Shown here in pieces: positions 1 through 7,284 of a DNA stretch of 40,219 nt. How positions within the stretch are numbered: position 1 is the first letter of the stretch; every line of letters starts with the position of its first letter. The DNA lies in assembly GCA_013001975.1 (NCBI GenBank), contig JABDKX010000044.1, positions 1 through 40,219 on the forward strand. Reading direction: 5' to 3'. The notes below the pieces were generated by a model. That model saw only the letters and a program-made list of their open reading frames with translations. It did no database searches and was not told the DNA's origin. The position numbers were made by a program, and so were the translations under genes. This DNA is from Saprospiraceae bacterium (GTDB lineage Bacteria; Bacteroidota; Bacteroidia; Chitinophagales; Saprospiraceae).

Positions 1-50
1 CAAGTTTTTACAACGGGATCGTATTCGGTAAGCACTTTAGGTTTTGCCAT
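1..50 (-). CDS. N-terminal fragment of an unidentified protein
   Basis: An ATG on the minus strand (48-50) opens a frame that stays open to the window edge. It gives 16 residues beginning MAKPKVLTEYD, with no signal peptide. The rest lies outside the window, so no family can be assigned. I call it a gene because about 340 bp of non-coding DNA lies upstream of this ATG. Confidence 0.4.
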   Translation of the reverse strand, partial: MAKPKVLTEYDPVVKT

Positions 51-393
51 GATATGTTTTTTAGGTTATTCGTTTCTTAAGATACGAACTATAATTCAGA
101 AGTTGTTTGGTGGTAGGATTTATCAAAACATTTGGCCTTTTTCAGCTAACATGAAAGTGGGATTACTTAAAAAATGTTAAGTCAGTTTCAAGGAGATTGA
201 TGAGGAGTGATAACCGTGATTTTATTTAATAATTGGCTAAATATCATTGATTATATGGATTCTACGGCAAATCTTCCTAACAAATGAAAAAAAGTGACAA
301 ACATGAAACTAATTGCAGTGAGAAGTTGTATTGTATCTGTGGTAAGGGTATTATTCTTATATCTTGCCAGTTTAAATGTAATATTAATACACA
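51..393. other. intergenic region holding one copy of a 33-bp repeat
   Basis: This 343-bp gap separates a divergent pair: the leftward edge gene and the rightward cold-shock gene. No credible small ORF or tRNA is visible. It contains the first copy of an imperfect repeat at 131-163 and probably the long 5' leader of the cold-shock gene. I found no clear TAnnTTTG promoter on either strand. Confidence 0.5.
131..163. repeat. 33-bp intergenic repeat, copy 1
   Basis: This segment matches 1410-1442 at 28 of 33 positions without gaps. Shared blocks are GCCTTTT, CTAACA, GAAA and TGGGAT. Relative to the leftward genes starting at 50 and 1293 it lies about 80-150 bp upstream in the same orientation. 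Function is unknown. Confidence 0.6.
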
Positions 394-588
394 ATGAGTA
401 ACGGTACAGTAAAGTTTTTTAATGACGAGAAGGGATTTGGATTTATAACACCAGATGATGGTGGAAGGGATGTTTTTGTTCATGTAAAAGGATTAGGTGG
501 CACTTCAATAACTGAAGGAGACAAGGTATCTTATGATACTGAGGAAGGACAAAAAGGATTGAATGCAGTGAATGTTTCTGTGATATAA
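394..588 (+). CDS. csp: cold-shock domain protein (CspA family)
   Basis: This 64-residue protein is a single cold-shock domain, a five-stranded OB fold that binds single-stranded RNA and DNA and acts as an RNA chaperone in the cytoplasm. RNP1 is visible as KGFGFI (about residues 13-18) and RNP2 as VFVHV (about 27-31). The opening [10 protein letters not shown] is the usual start of the family, and the length is typical. It is a single-gene unit followed by a strong terminator. The long non-coding leader fits the 5'-UTR thermoregulation known for csp genes, but no specific element was identified. Family assignment is secure; which paralogue it is cannot be told. Confidence 0.96.
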   Translation: MSNGTVKFFNDEKGFGFITPDDGGRDVFVHVKGLGGTSITEGDKVSYDTEEGQKGLNAVNVSVI

Positions 589-616
589 CGCAAGCATTAA
601 AACTTGAAAATTAAAT

Positions 617-650
617 AGACCTGTTAACTTGTTAATGGGTCTTTTTTATT
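617..650 (+). terminator. rho-independent terminator of csp
   Basis: An 11-bp stem starts AGACC and closes GGTCT (617-627 with 632-642 approximately), with an inner TTAA/TTAA pairing and a short CTTG loop. It is followed directly by a run of T residues. It lies 30 bp after the csp stop codon. Confidence 0.85.
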
Positions 651-734
651 TTTCTATTTATAAAAATGTGATCATACTTTACTAGTCAATTTAATCGCAA
701 ACACAACCTATTGGAAACCTATTTTAATAATTAA

Positions 735-764
735 GGAGTAAGGAAAAATTAATCCCCCTACTCC
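735..764 (-). terminator. possible weak terminator after the cysteine-rich gene
   Basis: GGAGTAAGG (735-743) pairs with CCCTACTCC (756-764) over 9 bp with one G-T wobble, just past the stop of the leftward gene ending at 772. On the minus strand the following sequence is only AT-rich, without a clean T run, so termination is uncertain. Confidence 0.4.
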
Positions 765-771
765 TATTCTT

Positions 772-1293
772 TTATTTTTTTGTCAAAGGTGTTTTAGTGA
801 TACATGCTGCGTAGCCGCGATTAGAACATTTTAAAAGCGTTGTGCTGCAGCCAGGATGGTATTGAACCGTGCCTCCAAGTGCTTCGCACTCGCCAATAGT
901 CAAAGGAACATCATTTGTTTCAGTGACGTCTTTGGTCCATTTGTTATGATCTAGGAGTTCTACAACAAATTTTGATAATAACTTTTCATACGAATTATTA
1001 TCTACATCAGTGCCAACAAAAACACCATCCGTTGGCATTTCTGGTTTGTTATTATTATCATCTACAATTGAGCTGCCTAATTTTGTACAGGTTCCAAAAG
1101 TAGTCCCTGTTTTATCTTTCTTCCAAATATATTTTTTACCAAGCGCTTCACATTTTCTTTTGCACTCAGGTTCAGAAGAGCAAGTAAATGTTTCAGTTGT
1201 TTGAACATTTATTTGTTGTGCATTAACGAAGTTCACATGAAAGGTAAAAAATAAAATACCCGTTATGATGATTGAAACTTTATTTGTTTTCAT
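772..1293 (-). CDS. secreted cysteine-rich protein of unknown function
   Basis: This 173-residue protein belongs to no family I recognise. Residues 1-25 form a signal peptide: a short basic N-terminus, a hydrophobic stretch and an NA/QQ cleavage site, so export to the periplasm or beyond is likely. The mature part has eight cysteines, enough for four disulfides. They fall in two clusters that both contain the string CEALG, one about 20 residues into the mature protein and one near residue 133, which suggests two diverged copies of a small disulfide-rich module. The linker is rich in Asp, Asn and Lys. It is a single-gene unit with a candidate promoter at 1406-1413. A secreted structural or inhibitory protein is possible, but nothing in the sequence decides this. 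Confidence 0.7.
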   Translation of the reverse strand: MKTNKVSIIITGILFFTFHVNFVNAQQINVQTTETFTCSSEPECKRKCEALGKKYIWKKDKTGTTFGTCTKLGSSIVDDNNNKPEMPTDGVFVGTDVDNNSYEKLLSKFVVELLDHNKWTKDVTETNDVPLTIGECEALGGTVQYHPGCSTTLLKCSNRGYAACITKTPLTKK

Positions 1294-1405
1294 TGTCTTA
1301 ATTTGTTTGTTATTTAATTTCTCTAGTTATAGAACCAGAGTTTTTATTCAACAATCAATATAGACTATCTTTAATCTGGAAGTACGCCAATCAATGTATT
1401 CTTGT

Positions 1406-1413
1406 CAAATTTA
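1406..1413 (-). promoter_or_regulatory. candidate -7 element for the cysteine-rich gene
   Basis: Read on the minus strand this is TAAATTTG, a match to the Bacteroidota -7 consensus TAnnTTTG, about 115 bp before the start codon at 1293. A TTG lies 15 bp upstream, shorter than the usual 17-23 bp spacing. It overlaps the second copy of the 33-bp repeat. Confidence 0.35.
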
Positions 1414-1442
1414 GCCTTTTGCACCTAACAAGAAAATGGGAT
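1410..1442. repeat. 33-bp intergenic repeat, copy 2
   Basis: This is the partner of 131-163 (28 of 33 identical). It overlaps the candidate promoter of the cysteine-rich gene. No third copy was found by eye in the window. Confidence 0.6.
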
Positions 1443-1511
1443 AGTTGGGGTGATGGGTTGAAAGAATCTACTTAAAACCACTATAATATAATTTTGTATA
1501 GAAAGGTCTGA

Positions 1512-1546
1512 AAATAAAAAAAAACGAGACCTTATAGTCTCGTTTT
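1512..1546 (-). terminator. rho-independent terminator of tRNA-Leu
   Basis: On the minus strand a perfect stem ACGAGAC / GTCTCGT (1537-1543 with 1524-1530) with a 6-nt loop is followed by nine T residues. It sits directly after the 3' end of the tRNA. Confidence 0.88.
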
Positions 1547-1556
1547 TCTTAGATAG

Positions 1557-1638
1557 TACCCCCGGGGGGAATCGAACCCCCACTCCCGAAGGAACTGGAT
1601 TTTGAATCCAGCGCGTCTACCAATTCCGCCACAGGGGC
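1557..1638 (-). tRNA. tRNA-Leu (anticodon CAA)
   Basis: This 82-nt class II tRNA has an acceptor stem GCCCCTG paired with CGGGGGT (G-T wobble at the first pair), discriminator A, and no encoded CCA. The anticodon stem CTGGA/TCCAG encloses loop TTCAAAA, so the anticodon is CAA, reading UUG codons. The long variable arm forms a TCC-TTCG-GGA hairpin, diagnostic of Leu/Ser/Tyr class II tRNAs. The T arm GGGGG-TTCGATT-CCCCC is canonical. It has its own candidate promoter and terminator. Confidence 0.97.
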
Positions 1639-1688
1639 GGGATACTTATCATTTCCTCAATTCAGCTTATTAACCAATCAAGGAGACA

Positions 1689-1722
1689 CAAAAGTATTTA
1701 ATTTTTATAGAATTGGAAACAA
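1689..1722 (-). promoter_or_regulatory. candidate promoter of tRNA-Leu
   Basis: On the minus strand TACTTTTG (1689-1696) matches TAnnTTTG, with TTG at 1720-1722 and a 23-bp spacer, at the upper limit of the Bacteroidota -33/-7 spacing. The predicted start lies about 43 nt before the tRNA. Confidence 0.5.
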
Positions 1723-1821
1723 TCCCACCGAATTAATAAATTCCACCAAATTGTCAACAATTTCAGCCTTCTGAGCTCATTATTTTGCCTTTATCCGAAT
1801 TATAAATGGCTTTATAGAATT

Positions 1822-1829
1822 TATATTTG
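1822..1829 (+). promoter_or_regulatory. candidate -7 element for the TolC-adaptor genes
   Basis: TATATTTG matches TAnnTTTG about 130 bp before the TolC start. No TTG stands at the expected distance upstream, so this is a weak candidate. Confidence 0.3.
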
Positions 1830-1956
1830 AAAATTCTATCGTAATAATTAATCTTATGCCAAGAAGAATATTCTAAATTAAGGATTACACCGCTTGAATG
1901 ATTATATTTCGGGTTTTTAACACACCATATATTATTAAGTGGATTAAAAAATATAA

Positions 1957-3414
1957 ATGAAATTATTAAAGTTATCATTAGTACTCAGTTTCACAGTCTT
2001 TTTTACCCAGACCTACGCTCAAGACAATGAAAGTTGGTCGCTGGAAAAATGTATCCTTCATTCACAGAAAGCCAGTATTGCTATCAATCAAAGTGAATTG
2101 GGTGTATCGCAAGCTGATATCACACTCGATCAGGCGCAACAGGCACGCTACCCTTCTCTTAACGGCAATACAAATGTTCAATGGAACTTTGGTCGTACAG
2201 TTGATCCGACGACCAATGAATTTAATACGGAGACTTTCTTTTCGAACAACTTTGGATTAAATACCAATGTTACCTTATTTAATGGTTTTAGGATTAAGAA
2301 TAACGTCAAGCAAGCTGAGTTAGATCTCGATGCAGCAAAAGCAGATACAGAGCAGATGAGAAGAACAGTTGCGCTTCAAGTCGCTACTAACTTTTTAAAT
2401 GTGTTATTCGCACAAGAAAACATCACGTTGGCAGAAAAGCAATTATTACTTAGTCAGCAACAATTGGATCAAGTCAATAAATTGATAGAAGCGGGTGCAA
2501 GACCAGAATCCGAACGTCTCAACTTAGAAGCGCAAATAGCGCAAAGCGAACAAATTCAGATCACATCAAAAAATACTTTAGACATAGCGATTTTACAATT
2601 GAAACAAGTTTTAAGATTGGATCCTTCTTATCCTTTTTCGATTGAAGCGCCTGAAGACATCGAAATCACAACAGATCCTGACATGGTCAATTTTGAAGAA
2701 GCCTTTATTTTGGCTCAAGAAAACAGACCCGATCTGTATGCCAATCAATTGCGTATTCAAAGTGCCATCATGGGAGAAAAAATTGCAAAAGGCGGATTGT
2801 ATCCCAGTGTTAGTGTTGGCGGAAGTTTGGGAAGTGCATATTCAAATCGTGGTAAATCTCTGGTAGGTTTTGAAGATGTTAGAGTCGAATCAGAATTTGA
2901 TGTCTCATTTGAAATTCCAGGTTTACCTCCTTTAGTAGAACAACCTGTGACTCTTGGGTCAGTACAAGAATTCCCGATTTTAGAAGATCAAAAATATACT
3001 GATCAGCTGGATCAAAATTTATCCTACGGATTTGGTTTAGGTGTTAATATTCCAATTTATAATAGAGGAAATACCAAAGGCAGTATTCAAATTGCAAAAT
3101 TGAACGCTATCAATGCACAACTGAGTTACGATCAAAATGTAGAGACTTTAAAAATTACCGTTCAGCAAGCTTTGGCCGATGCGCGAGCAGCAAAGAAAAA
3201 ATTAGAAGCTTCCGAAAAAAGTTTACAAGCCCAACAATTGGCTTTTGAAAATACAACCAAGAGATTGGATCTTGGTGCTGCCAATACTTTTGAATGGGAG
3301 TCTCAAAAAACACAAATGGAAAACGCAGAAGTGCAAAGATTAATGGATAAATATGACTATTTATTTAAAATCAAAATACTTGAATTTTACTTAGGAAAAC
3401 CACTCAAATTATAA
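1957..3414 (+). CDS. TolC-family outer-membrane efflux protein
   Basis: This 485-residue protein is an outer-membrane channel of the TolC/OEP family, which forms trimeric tunnels that complete tripartite efflux pumps or type I secretion systems. Residues 1-21 are a signal peptide ending TYAQ. The rest shows the two-fold OEP layout: long Ala/Gln/Glu-rich helical stretches (about 95-220 and 380-485) that form the periplasmic tunnel, with strand-rich parts containing GFGLGVNIPIYN-type beta segments between. Length is normal for the family. It lies 6 bp before the adaptor gene and is certainly cotranscribed with it. The substrate is unknown, because no inner-membrane pump gene follows. Confidence 0.93.
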   Translation: MKLLKLSLVLSFTVFFTQTYAQDNESWSLEKCILHSQKASIAINQSELGVSQADITLDQAQQARYPSLNGNTNVQWNFGRTVDPTTNEFNTETFFSNNFGLNTNVTLFNGFRIKNNVKQAELDLDAAKADTEQMRRTVALQVATNFLNVLFAQENITLAEKQLLLSQQQLDQVNKLIEAGARPESERLNLEAQIAQSEQIQITSKNTLDIAILQLKQVLRLDPSYPFSIEAPEDIEITTDPDMVNFEEAFILAQENRPDLYANQLRIQSAIMGEKIAKGGLYPSVSVGGSLGSAYSNRGKSLVGFEDVRVESEFDVSFEIPGLPPLVEQPVTLGSVQEFPILEDQKYTDQLDQNLSYGFGLGVNIPIYNRGNTKGSIQIAKLNAINAQLSYDQNVETLKITVQQALADARAAKKKLEASEKSLQAQQLAFENTTKRLDLGAANTFEWESQKTQMENAEVQRLMDKYDYLFKIKILEFYLGKPLKL

Positions 3415-3420
3415 ACCAAC

Positions 3421-4818
3421 ATGGCAAAGAAAGGCAAAGGGAAAGTTATAACGATATCATTAATTCTATTGGTAGGAATACTGATGGCACTTGTTTACTT
3501 AAAAAGTAAAAACAAGCCCAAAGGCATCGCTATTAAAGTTGAAAAAGCTGAAAGAAGAACGATAAAAGAAACAGTCTCTGCATCAGGAAGAATATTTCCA
3601 GAAAAAGAGGTCAAAATAAGTTCTGATGTTTCAGGTGAAATCGTAGAGTTATTTATAGCTGAAGGAGACTCCGTCCAGATGGGCCAAGTCCTTGCTAAAA
3701 TTAATCCTGACTCTTATGTGTCTGCCGTCGAAAGGGGAAAAGCATCTGTCAGCGGTGCCAAAGCGCAATTGGCCATTTCTAAGTCTCAAAAAGAAAGCAG
3801 TGTTGCTCAAAAAGAACAAATTGCTTCTCAACTTAAAAATGCTGAAAGGATTCTTGAAAGAAATAAAAAATTAATGGCTGATGGTATTATTTCACAAGCA
3901 GACTATGATTTGGCATTAGCCAATGTCGAAAATCTACGAGCCAACTTGAGAGCTGCTGAAGCCAATATCCGTTCTGCTGAACAAAGTATAAAAGGCAATC
4001 AATACAGTATTGAAAGTGCAGAAGCCTCTCTCAAAGAATTGCAATTCAGTTTATCAAGAACAACCATTACGGCTCCAGCATCAGGAATTATATCCAGCTT
4101 AAGTGTTGAGCAAGGGGAACGTGTTGTAGGTACAATGCAAATGACGGGAACAGAGATGATGAGAATTGCCAACTTAAATTCAATGGAAGTCCAAGTGGAT
4201 GTTTCTGAAAATGATATTATAAAAGTATCTATCGGTGATAGAGTTGAAATTGAAGTAGATGCTTACTTAGATAAAGTTGTTGAAGGTACGGTAACTGAAA
4301 TTGCAAATTCAGCTTCCAATATTGGCGGTATAGGCTCAGCGCTTAATACTGATCAGGTCACTAATTTTATTGTAAAAATCAGAATCAATCCTGAGTCGTA
4401 CCAAGATCTTATCAAGCCAGGAATGCAATACCCTTTCAGACCTGGAATGTCAGCATCTGTAGATATTTTTACCAATGAAGTCAAAGACGTTATTACAGTT
4501 CCTATTCAATCTGTCACAGCGCGTGAGGAGAAAGATGAAGATGACAAGCCAAAGAAAGAGGACACCAATAAAGACCAAAAAGAAGAAGATAAAGAATTCA
4601 AAGAAGTTGTTTTCGTTTATGCTGCCGACACTGTTGCTATGGTTGAAGTAAAAACAGGTATTCAAGATGATGAGTACATTGAGATTCTTTCGGGAATAGC
4701 GGACAGCACAGAAGTTGTATCCGGTCCATACTCTGCGATTTCCGATAAACTTGAAGATGGTAAGGATGTTTATATCAAGGAAGATGAAAAGAAAGAGGAT
4801 GCTGAAAGTGATGAGTAG
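3421..4818 (+). CDS. periplasmic adaptor (HlyD/MacA-like membrane fusion protein)
   Basis: This 465-residue protein links an inner-membrane transporter to the TolC-like channel encoded just upstream. It has an N-terminal membrane anchor (about 9-28), a split lipoyl domain (about 50-95 and 215-245, with the typical SGEIVELFIAEGDSV), a long coiled-coil hairpin between them, a beta-barrel domain and a membrane-proximal domain. An unusual Lys/Glu/Asp-rich insertion sits at about 365-395, and the C-terminus is also highly charged. The stop codon abuts the next ATG directly. In related genomes such pairs usually precede MacB-type ABC genes, which are absent here, so the partner must be encoded elsewhere. 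Confidence 0.93.
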   Translation: MAKKGKGKVITISLILLVGILMALVYLKSKNKPKGIAIKVEKAERRTIKETVSASGRIFPEKEVKISSDVSGEIVELFIAEGDSVQMGQVLAKINPDSYVSAVERGKASVSGAKAQLAISKSQKESSVAQKEQIASQLKNAERILERNKKLMADGIISQADYDLALANVENLRANLRAAEANIRSAEQSIKGNQYSIESAEASLKELQFSLSRTTITAPASGIISSLSVEQGERVVGTMQMTGTEMMRIANLNSMEVQVDVSENDIIKVSIGDRVEIEVDAYLDKVVEGTVTEIANSASNIGGIGSALNTDQVTNFIVKIRINPESYQDLIKPGMQYPFRPGMSASVDIFTNEVKDVITVPIQSVTAREEKDEDDKPKKEDTNKDQKEEDKEFKEVVFVYAADTVAMVEVKTGIQDDEYIEILSGIADSTEVVSGPYSAISDKLEDGKDVYIKEDEKKEDAESDE

Positions 4819-5418
4819 ATGAGTACGCACACAAATGCACTCATAATATTCATTAAGAATCCTGAACTTGGCAGATGTAAAACGAGGCTTGCCGCTACGG
4901 TAGGCGATGAAAAAGCTTTGGAAGTTTATAAGAATCTGCTAGCACACACAAGACGAGTTACTTGTGACATCGACGTAAGCAGGTATTTATTCTACGATAA
5001 AAATATCAATCCCAATGACGATTGGAAAGATTCGTTATTTATAAAATCGGTTCAGTCTAACGGAGATTTGGGTGATCGCATGCAAAACGCATTTGATACG
5101 GTTTTAAACACTCACGACAAAGTAATTATTATTGGCAGCGATTGCCCAGAACTCAACTCTTCGGTTTTAGATAAAGCTTTCAACGCACTAGAAGAAAATG
5201 ATCTTGTCATCGGCCCAACGCATGATGGTGGCTATTATCTTTTAGGCATGAAAAAAGCTTCTCCATTTTTATTTAACGAAATGGAATGGAGTGTCGATTC
5301 AGTTTTCAATTCAACAGTTGAAAGGATTAAAAAAGAGAATAAGACTTACTTTGTTCTGGAAACATTGTCTGATTTGGATAATGAAGATGATTTGAAGGGA
5401 TTTCCGGAGTTTGGATGA
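4819..5418 (+). CDS. TIGR04282/DUF2064 glycosyltransferase-fold protein
   Basis: This 199-residue protein matches the TIGR04282 (DUF2064) family, a GT-A nucleotidyl/glycosyl-transferase fold related to CofC. Supporting strings are the N-terminal FIKNPELGRCKTRLA (nucleotide-binding loop), GDLGDRM, IGSDCPEL (metal-binding Asp region) and GPTHDGGYYLLG. It has no signal peptide and is cytoplasmic. The ATG follows the adaptor stop without a gap, so translation is probably coupled, but a functional link to efflux is not implied by the family. The substrate is unknown. Confidence 0.9.
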   Translation: MSTHTNALIIFIKNPELGRCKTRLAATVGDEKALEVYKNLLAHTRRVTCDIDVSRYLFYDKNINPNDDWKDSLFIKSVQSNGDLGDRMQNAFDTVLNTHDKVIIIGSDCPELNSSVLDKAFNALEENDLVIGPTHDGGYYLLGMKKASPFLFNEMEWSVDSVFNSTVERIKKENKTYFVLETLSDLDNEDDLKGFPEFG

Positions 5419-5461
5419 TTTCTAAATCAAAAAAATAATTCATTCCTTGATTAAAGAATAT

Positions 5462-5469
5462 TAAATTTG
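5462..5469 (+). promoter_or_regulatory. candidate -7 element for ung
   Basis: TAAATTTG fits TAnnTTTG and overlaps the first in-frame TTG at 5467. If it is used, transcription starts near 5476 and translation must start downstream, favouring the TTG at 5488. No TTG sits at the right -33 distance. Confidence 0.3.
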
Positions 5470-5487
5470 ATAATTAATATTCTTGAA

Positions 5488-6165
5488 TTGGGCACCGATG
5501 TAAACATAGAATCTTCTTGGAAGGCATTACTTAAGGATGAATTTGACAAACCTTATTTTACCTCTTTGGTTAATGCTATTAAGCAAGCTAAACAAGAAAA
5601 CAAAGTAATTTATCCTCCCGGTTCGCTTATTTTTAATGCTTTCAAATTAACACCGATTGATGATGTTCGGGTTGTCATTATTGGCCAAGATCCTTATCAT
5701 AATCCCGGTGAAGCAATGGGTCTTTCTTTTTCTGTACCACGTGGCAAACGTATTCCCCCGTCATTACTCAATATTTATAAAGAAATAGAAAAGGATTTAA
5801 ATATTGCAAGACCTGATCATGGTGATTTGACAAAATGGGCAGAGCAAGGCGTTTTTCTGCTTAATGCAATGCTGACTGTAGAACATAAAAGAGCAGGGTC
5901 CCACAAAAGCCTAGGTTGGCAAAAATTTACTGATGCTGTTATTCAAACGTTGAGTGATCAGAAAGAAAATCTTATATTTTTGTTGTGGGGACGATTTGCA
6001 CAGACCAAGAAAAGTCTGATTGATGAACAGAAGCATTATGTTCTTGAAGCGGCGCATCCTTCGCCATTGGCAAGAAATGCCTTTTCTGGATGTGCTCATT
6101 TTTCAAAAACGAATGAAATATTGACTAAAAACAATTCCAAACCAATTGATTGGGACCTCAAATAA
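5488..6165 (+). CDS. ung: uracil-DNA glycosylase, family 1
   Basis: Ung removes uracil from DNA in base-excision repair. Both signature motifs are intact: GQDPYHNPGEA, containing the catalytic Asp of the water-activating loop, and AHPSPLA, containing the Leu-loop His. The LLWGRFAQ uracil-binding segment is also present. No ATG exists near the 5' end; in-frame TTG codons lie at 5467 and 5488. I choose 5488 (about 225 residues), because it puts the conserved SSW close to the N-terminus as in E. coli Ung and because a -7-like box overlaps 5467. The earlier start would add seven residues. It is probably independent of the genes upstream. Confidence 0.95.
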   Translation: MGTDVNIESSWKALLKDEFDKPYFTSLVNAIKQAKQENKVIYPPGSLIFNAFKLTPIDDVRVVIIGQDPYHNPGEAMGLSFSVPRGKRIPPSLLNIYKEIEKDLNIARPDHGDLTKWAEQGVFLLNAMLTVEHKRAGSHKSLGWQKFTDAVIQTLSDQKENLIFLLWGRFAQTKKSLIDEQKHYVLEAAHPSPLARNAFSGCAHFSKTNEILTKNNSKPIDWDLK

Positions 6166-6174
6166 CAATATCAC

Positions 6175-6576
6175 ATGCAAAAGAAGTTTAAACTACTTAT
6201 TTTAATTACTGCTGCCATGGGCGCATTAGCTGTCATAATGGGCGCCTTTGGGAGTCATTTATTAGCTGAAAAGTTAGATCCAAAGTCGCTGAATGCATAC
6301 AAAACGGGGGTTAACTACCATTATATTCATACAATGGCGATTTTTTGCACAGCCCTACTCTACCGAATCTATAGAATTAAGGGCCTTTTTTACATAGGAT
6401 TGTACTTTTTATTTGGAATATTACTATTCTCGGGAAGTTTATACCTTCTTGCCATGAAGGATATTTTAGGTATTTCATCAACAAAATTCTTAGGACCCTT
6501 AACTCCATTAGGCGGACTTGCATTAATTGGCTCTTGGGCAGCTATATTCTTTACTGTCATCAGAATAAAAACATGA
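6175..6576 (+). CDS. DUF423 family membrane protein
   Basis: This 133-residue protein has four predicted membrane helices (about 8-26, 48-66, 72-92 and 102-128) and the DUF423 pattern: a Gly/Ala-rich first helix ending GAFGSHLL, then YKTGVNYHYIHTMA and a C-terminal TPLGGLALIGSW. Function of the family is unknown. It follows ung by 9 bp and is probably cotranscribed with it. Confidence 0.88.
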   Translation: MQKKFKLLILITAAMGALAVIMGAFGSHLLAEKLDPKSLNAYKTGVNYHYIHTMAIFCTALLYRIYRIKGLFYIGLYFLFGILLFSGSLYLLAMKDILGISSTKFLGPLTPLGGLALIGSWAAIFFTVIRIKT

Positions 6577-6633
6577 TAAAATAATTTCATATTGTTAAAT
6601 AACATATATATATTAGCATACCAATTGAAATTT

Positions 6634-7068
6634 ATGAAAAAGATAATTTTCACATTTTTAATATTTGGTTCGTTCATTAACATAGCGAGCAGTCAACAAT
6701 TTAATTTTGGAGCTGGTGCTCAATTAATTTTTGATGGCTCAATATTCGGAATACAAGGAAAAGCTTTGTATGAAATTGATGATACATGGCGCGGAGCAGG
6801 TGGATTCACACTCCATTTAAAAAGTGGCGTTAATTGGACTATTGATGCTGATGCGCAATATAAACTGCTTGAAGTGAGTGATAACTTTGAACTGGCTCCT
6901 TTTGCTGGATTAAGTATTACTAACTTCGCATTTGATACAGAACTTGGAATTAATCTTGGAGCTTTTATCGATTTTGTTCCAGATGATTCTTATCATATTT
7001 ATATTGAACCTAAAATAAACATTGGAGGCTATGAATCTTTCGCAGTTGCTGGTGGCATTTTATTTTAG
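6634..7068 (+). CDS. outer-membrane beta-barrel-like protein
   Basis: This 144-residue protein has a signal peptide (MKKIIFTFLIFG... with cleavage near ASSQ) and alternating hydrophobic/polar strands rich in Gly and aromatics, as in small eight-stranded barrels. An in-frame TTG at 6592 would add 14 residues in front of the signal peptide, so I place the start at the ATG 6634. The first mature segment, QFNFGAGAQLIFDG, reads like a barrel strand. No specific family was recognised. A terminator follows at 7142. Confidence 0.72.
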   Translation: MKKIIFTFLIFGSFINIASSQQFNFGAGAQLIFDGSIFGIQGKALYEIDDTWRGAGGFTLHLKSGVNWTIDADAQYKLLEVSDNFELAPFAGLSITNFAFDTELGINLGAFIDFVPDDSYHIYIEPKINIGGYESFAVAGGILF

Positions 7069-7141
7069 GTCATAAACCAAAATGATTTTACTGTTCGAGA
7101 ATTAGTTTTTTCTAGTACTATTCGAACTCGAAAACAGTAGA

Positions 7142-7170
7142 CCCGACATGCAAGCATGTCGGGTTTTTTT
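7142..7170 (+). terminator. rho-independent terminator after the first barrel gene
   Basis: A perfect 10-bp stem CCCGACATGC / GCATGTCGGG (7142-7151 with 7154-7163) is followed by seven T residues. A second, bulged stem lies just upstream (7090-7099 with 7127-7138). Confidence 0.9.
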
Positions 7171-7284
7171 ATGCTTCCTTTAACGACCTTATAACTTCTC
7201 TTAACATTCTTCCTTCCGTCTTCATTCTAATATTAATCATCCGTATTGACGATAAAAATATTTCAATACATAAAATGAAGACCT

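Larger units (their letters stand above)
1639..1956. other. intergenic region between tRNA-Leu and the TolC gene
   Basis: This 318-bp gap holds the candidate tRNA promoter (minus strand) and a candidate -7 element for the TolC gene (plus strand). Reading frames here are short and lack any recognisable composition or homology, so I see no gene. Confidence 0.5.

Noticed and set aside
131-1450. Possible integron attC sites in the two 33-bp repeats (CTAAC cores, nearby GTTRRR-like strings)
   Set aside because: Only copy 2 has a proper RYYYAAC core, the partner cores are too close or imperfect, no folded attC arms are visible, and no integrase or cassette array is present.
1763-1978. Possible small leftward gene upstream of the TolC gene
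   Set aside because: It is a low-complexity AT-rich reading frame without a recognisable protein pattern, and it overlaps the TolC start and its candidate promoter.
4450-4830. Open frame of 126 codons on the minus strand
   Set aside because: It lies wholly antisense to the adaptor gene's charged 3' end and has the biased composition expected of an antisense shadow.
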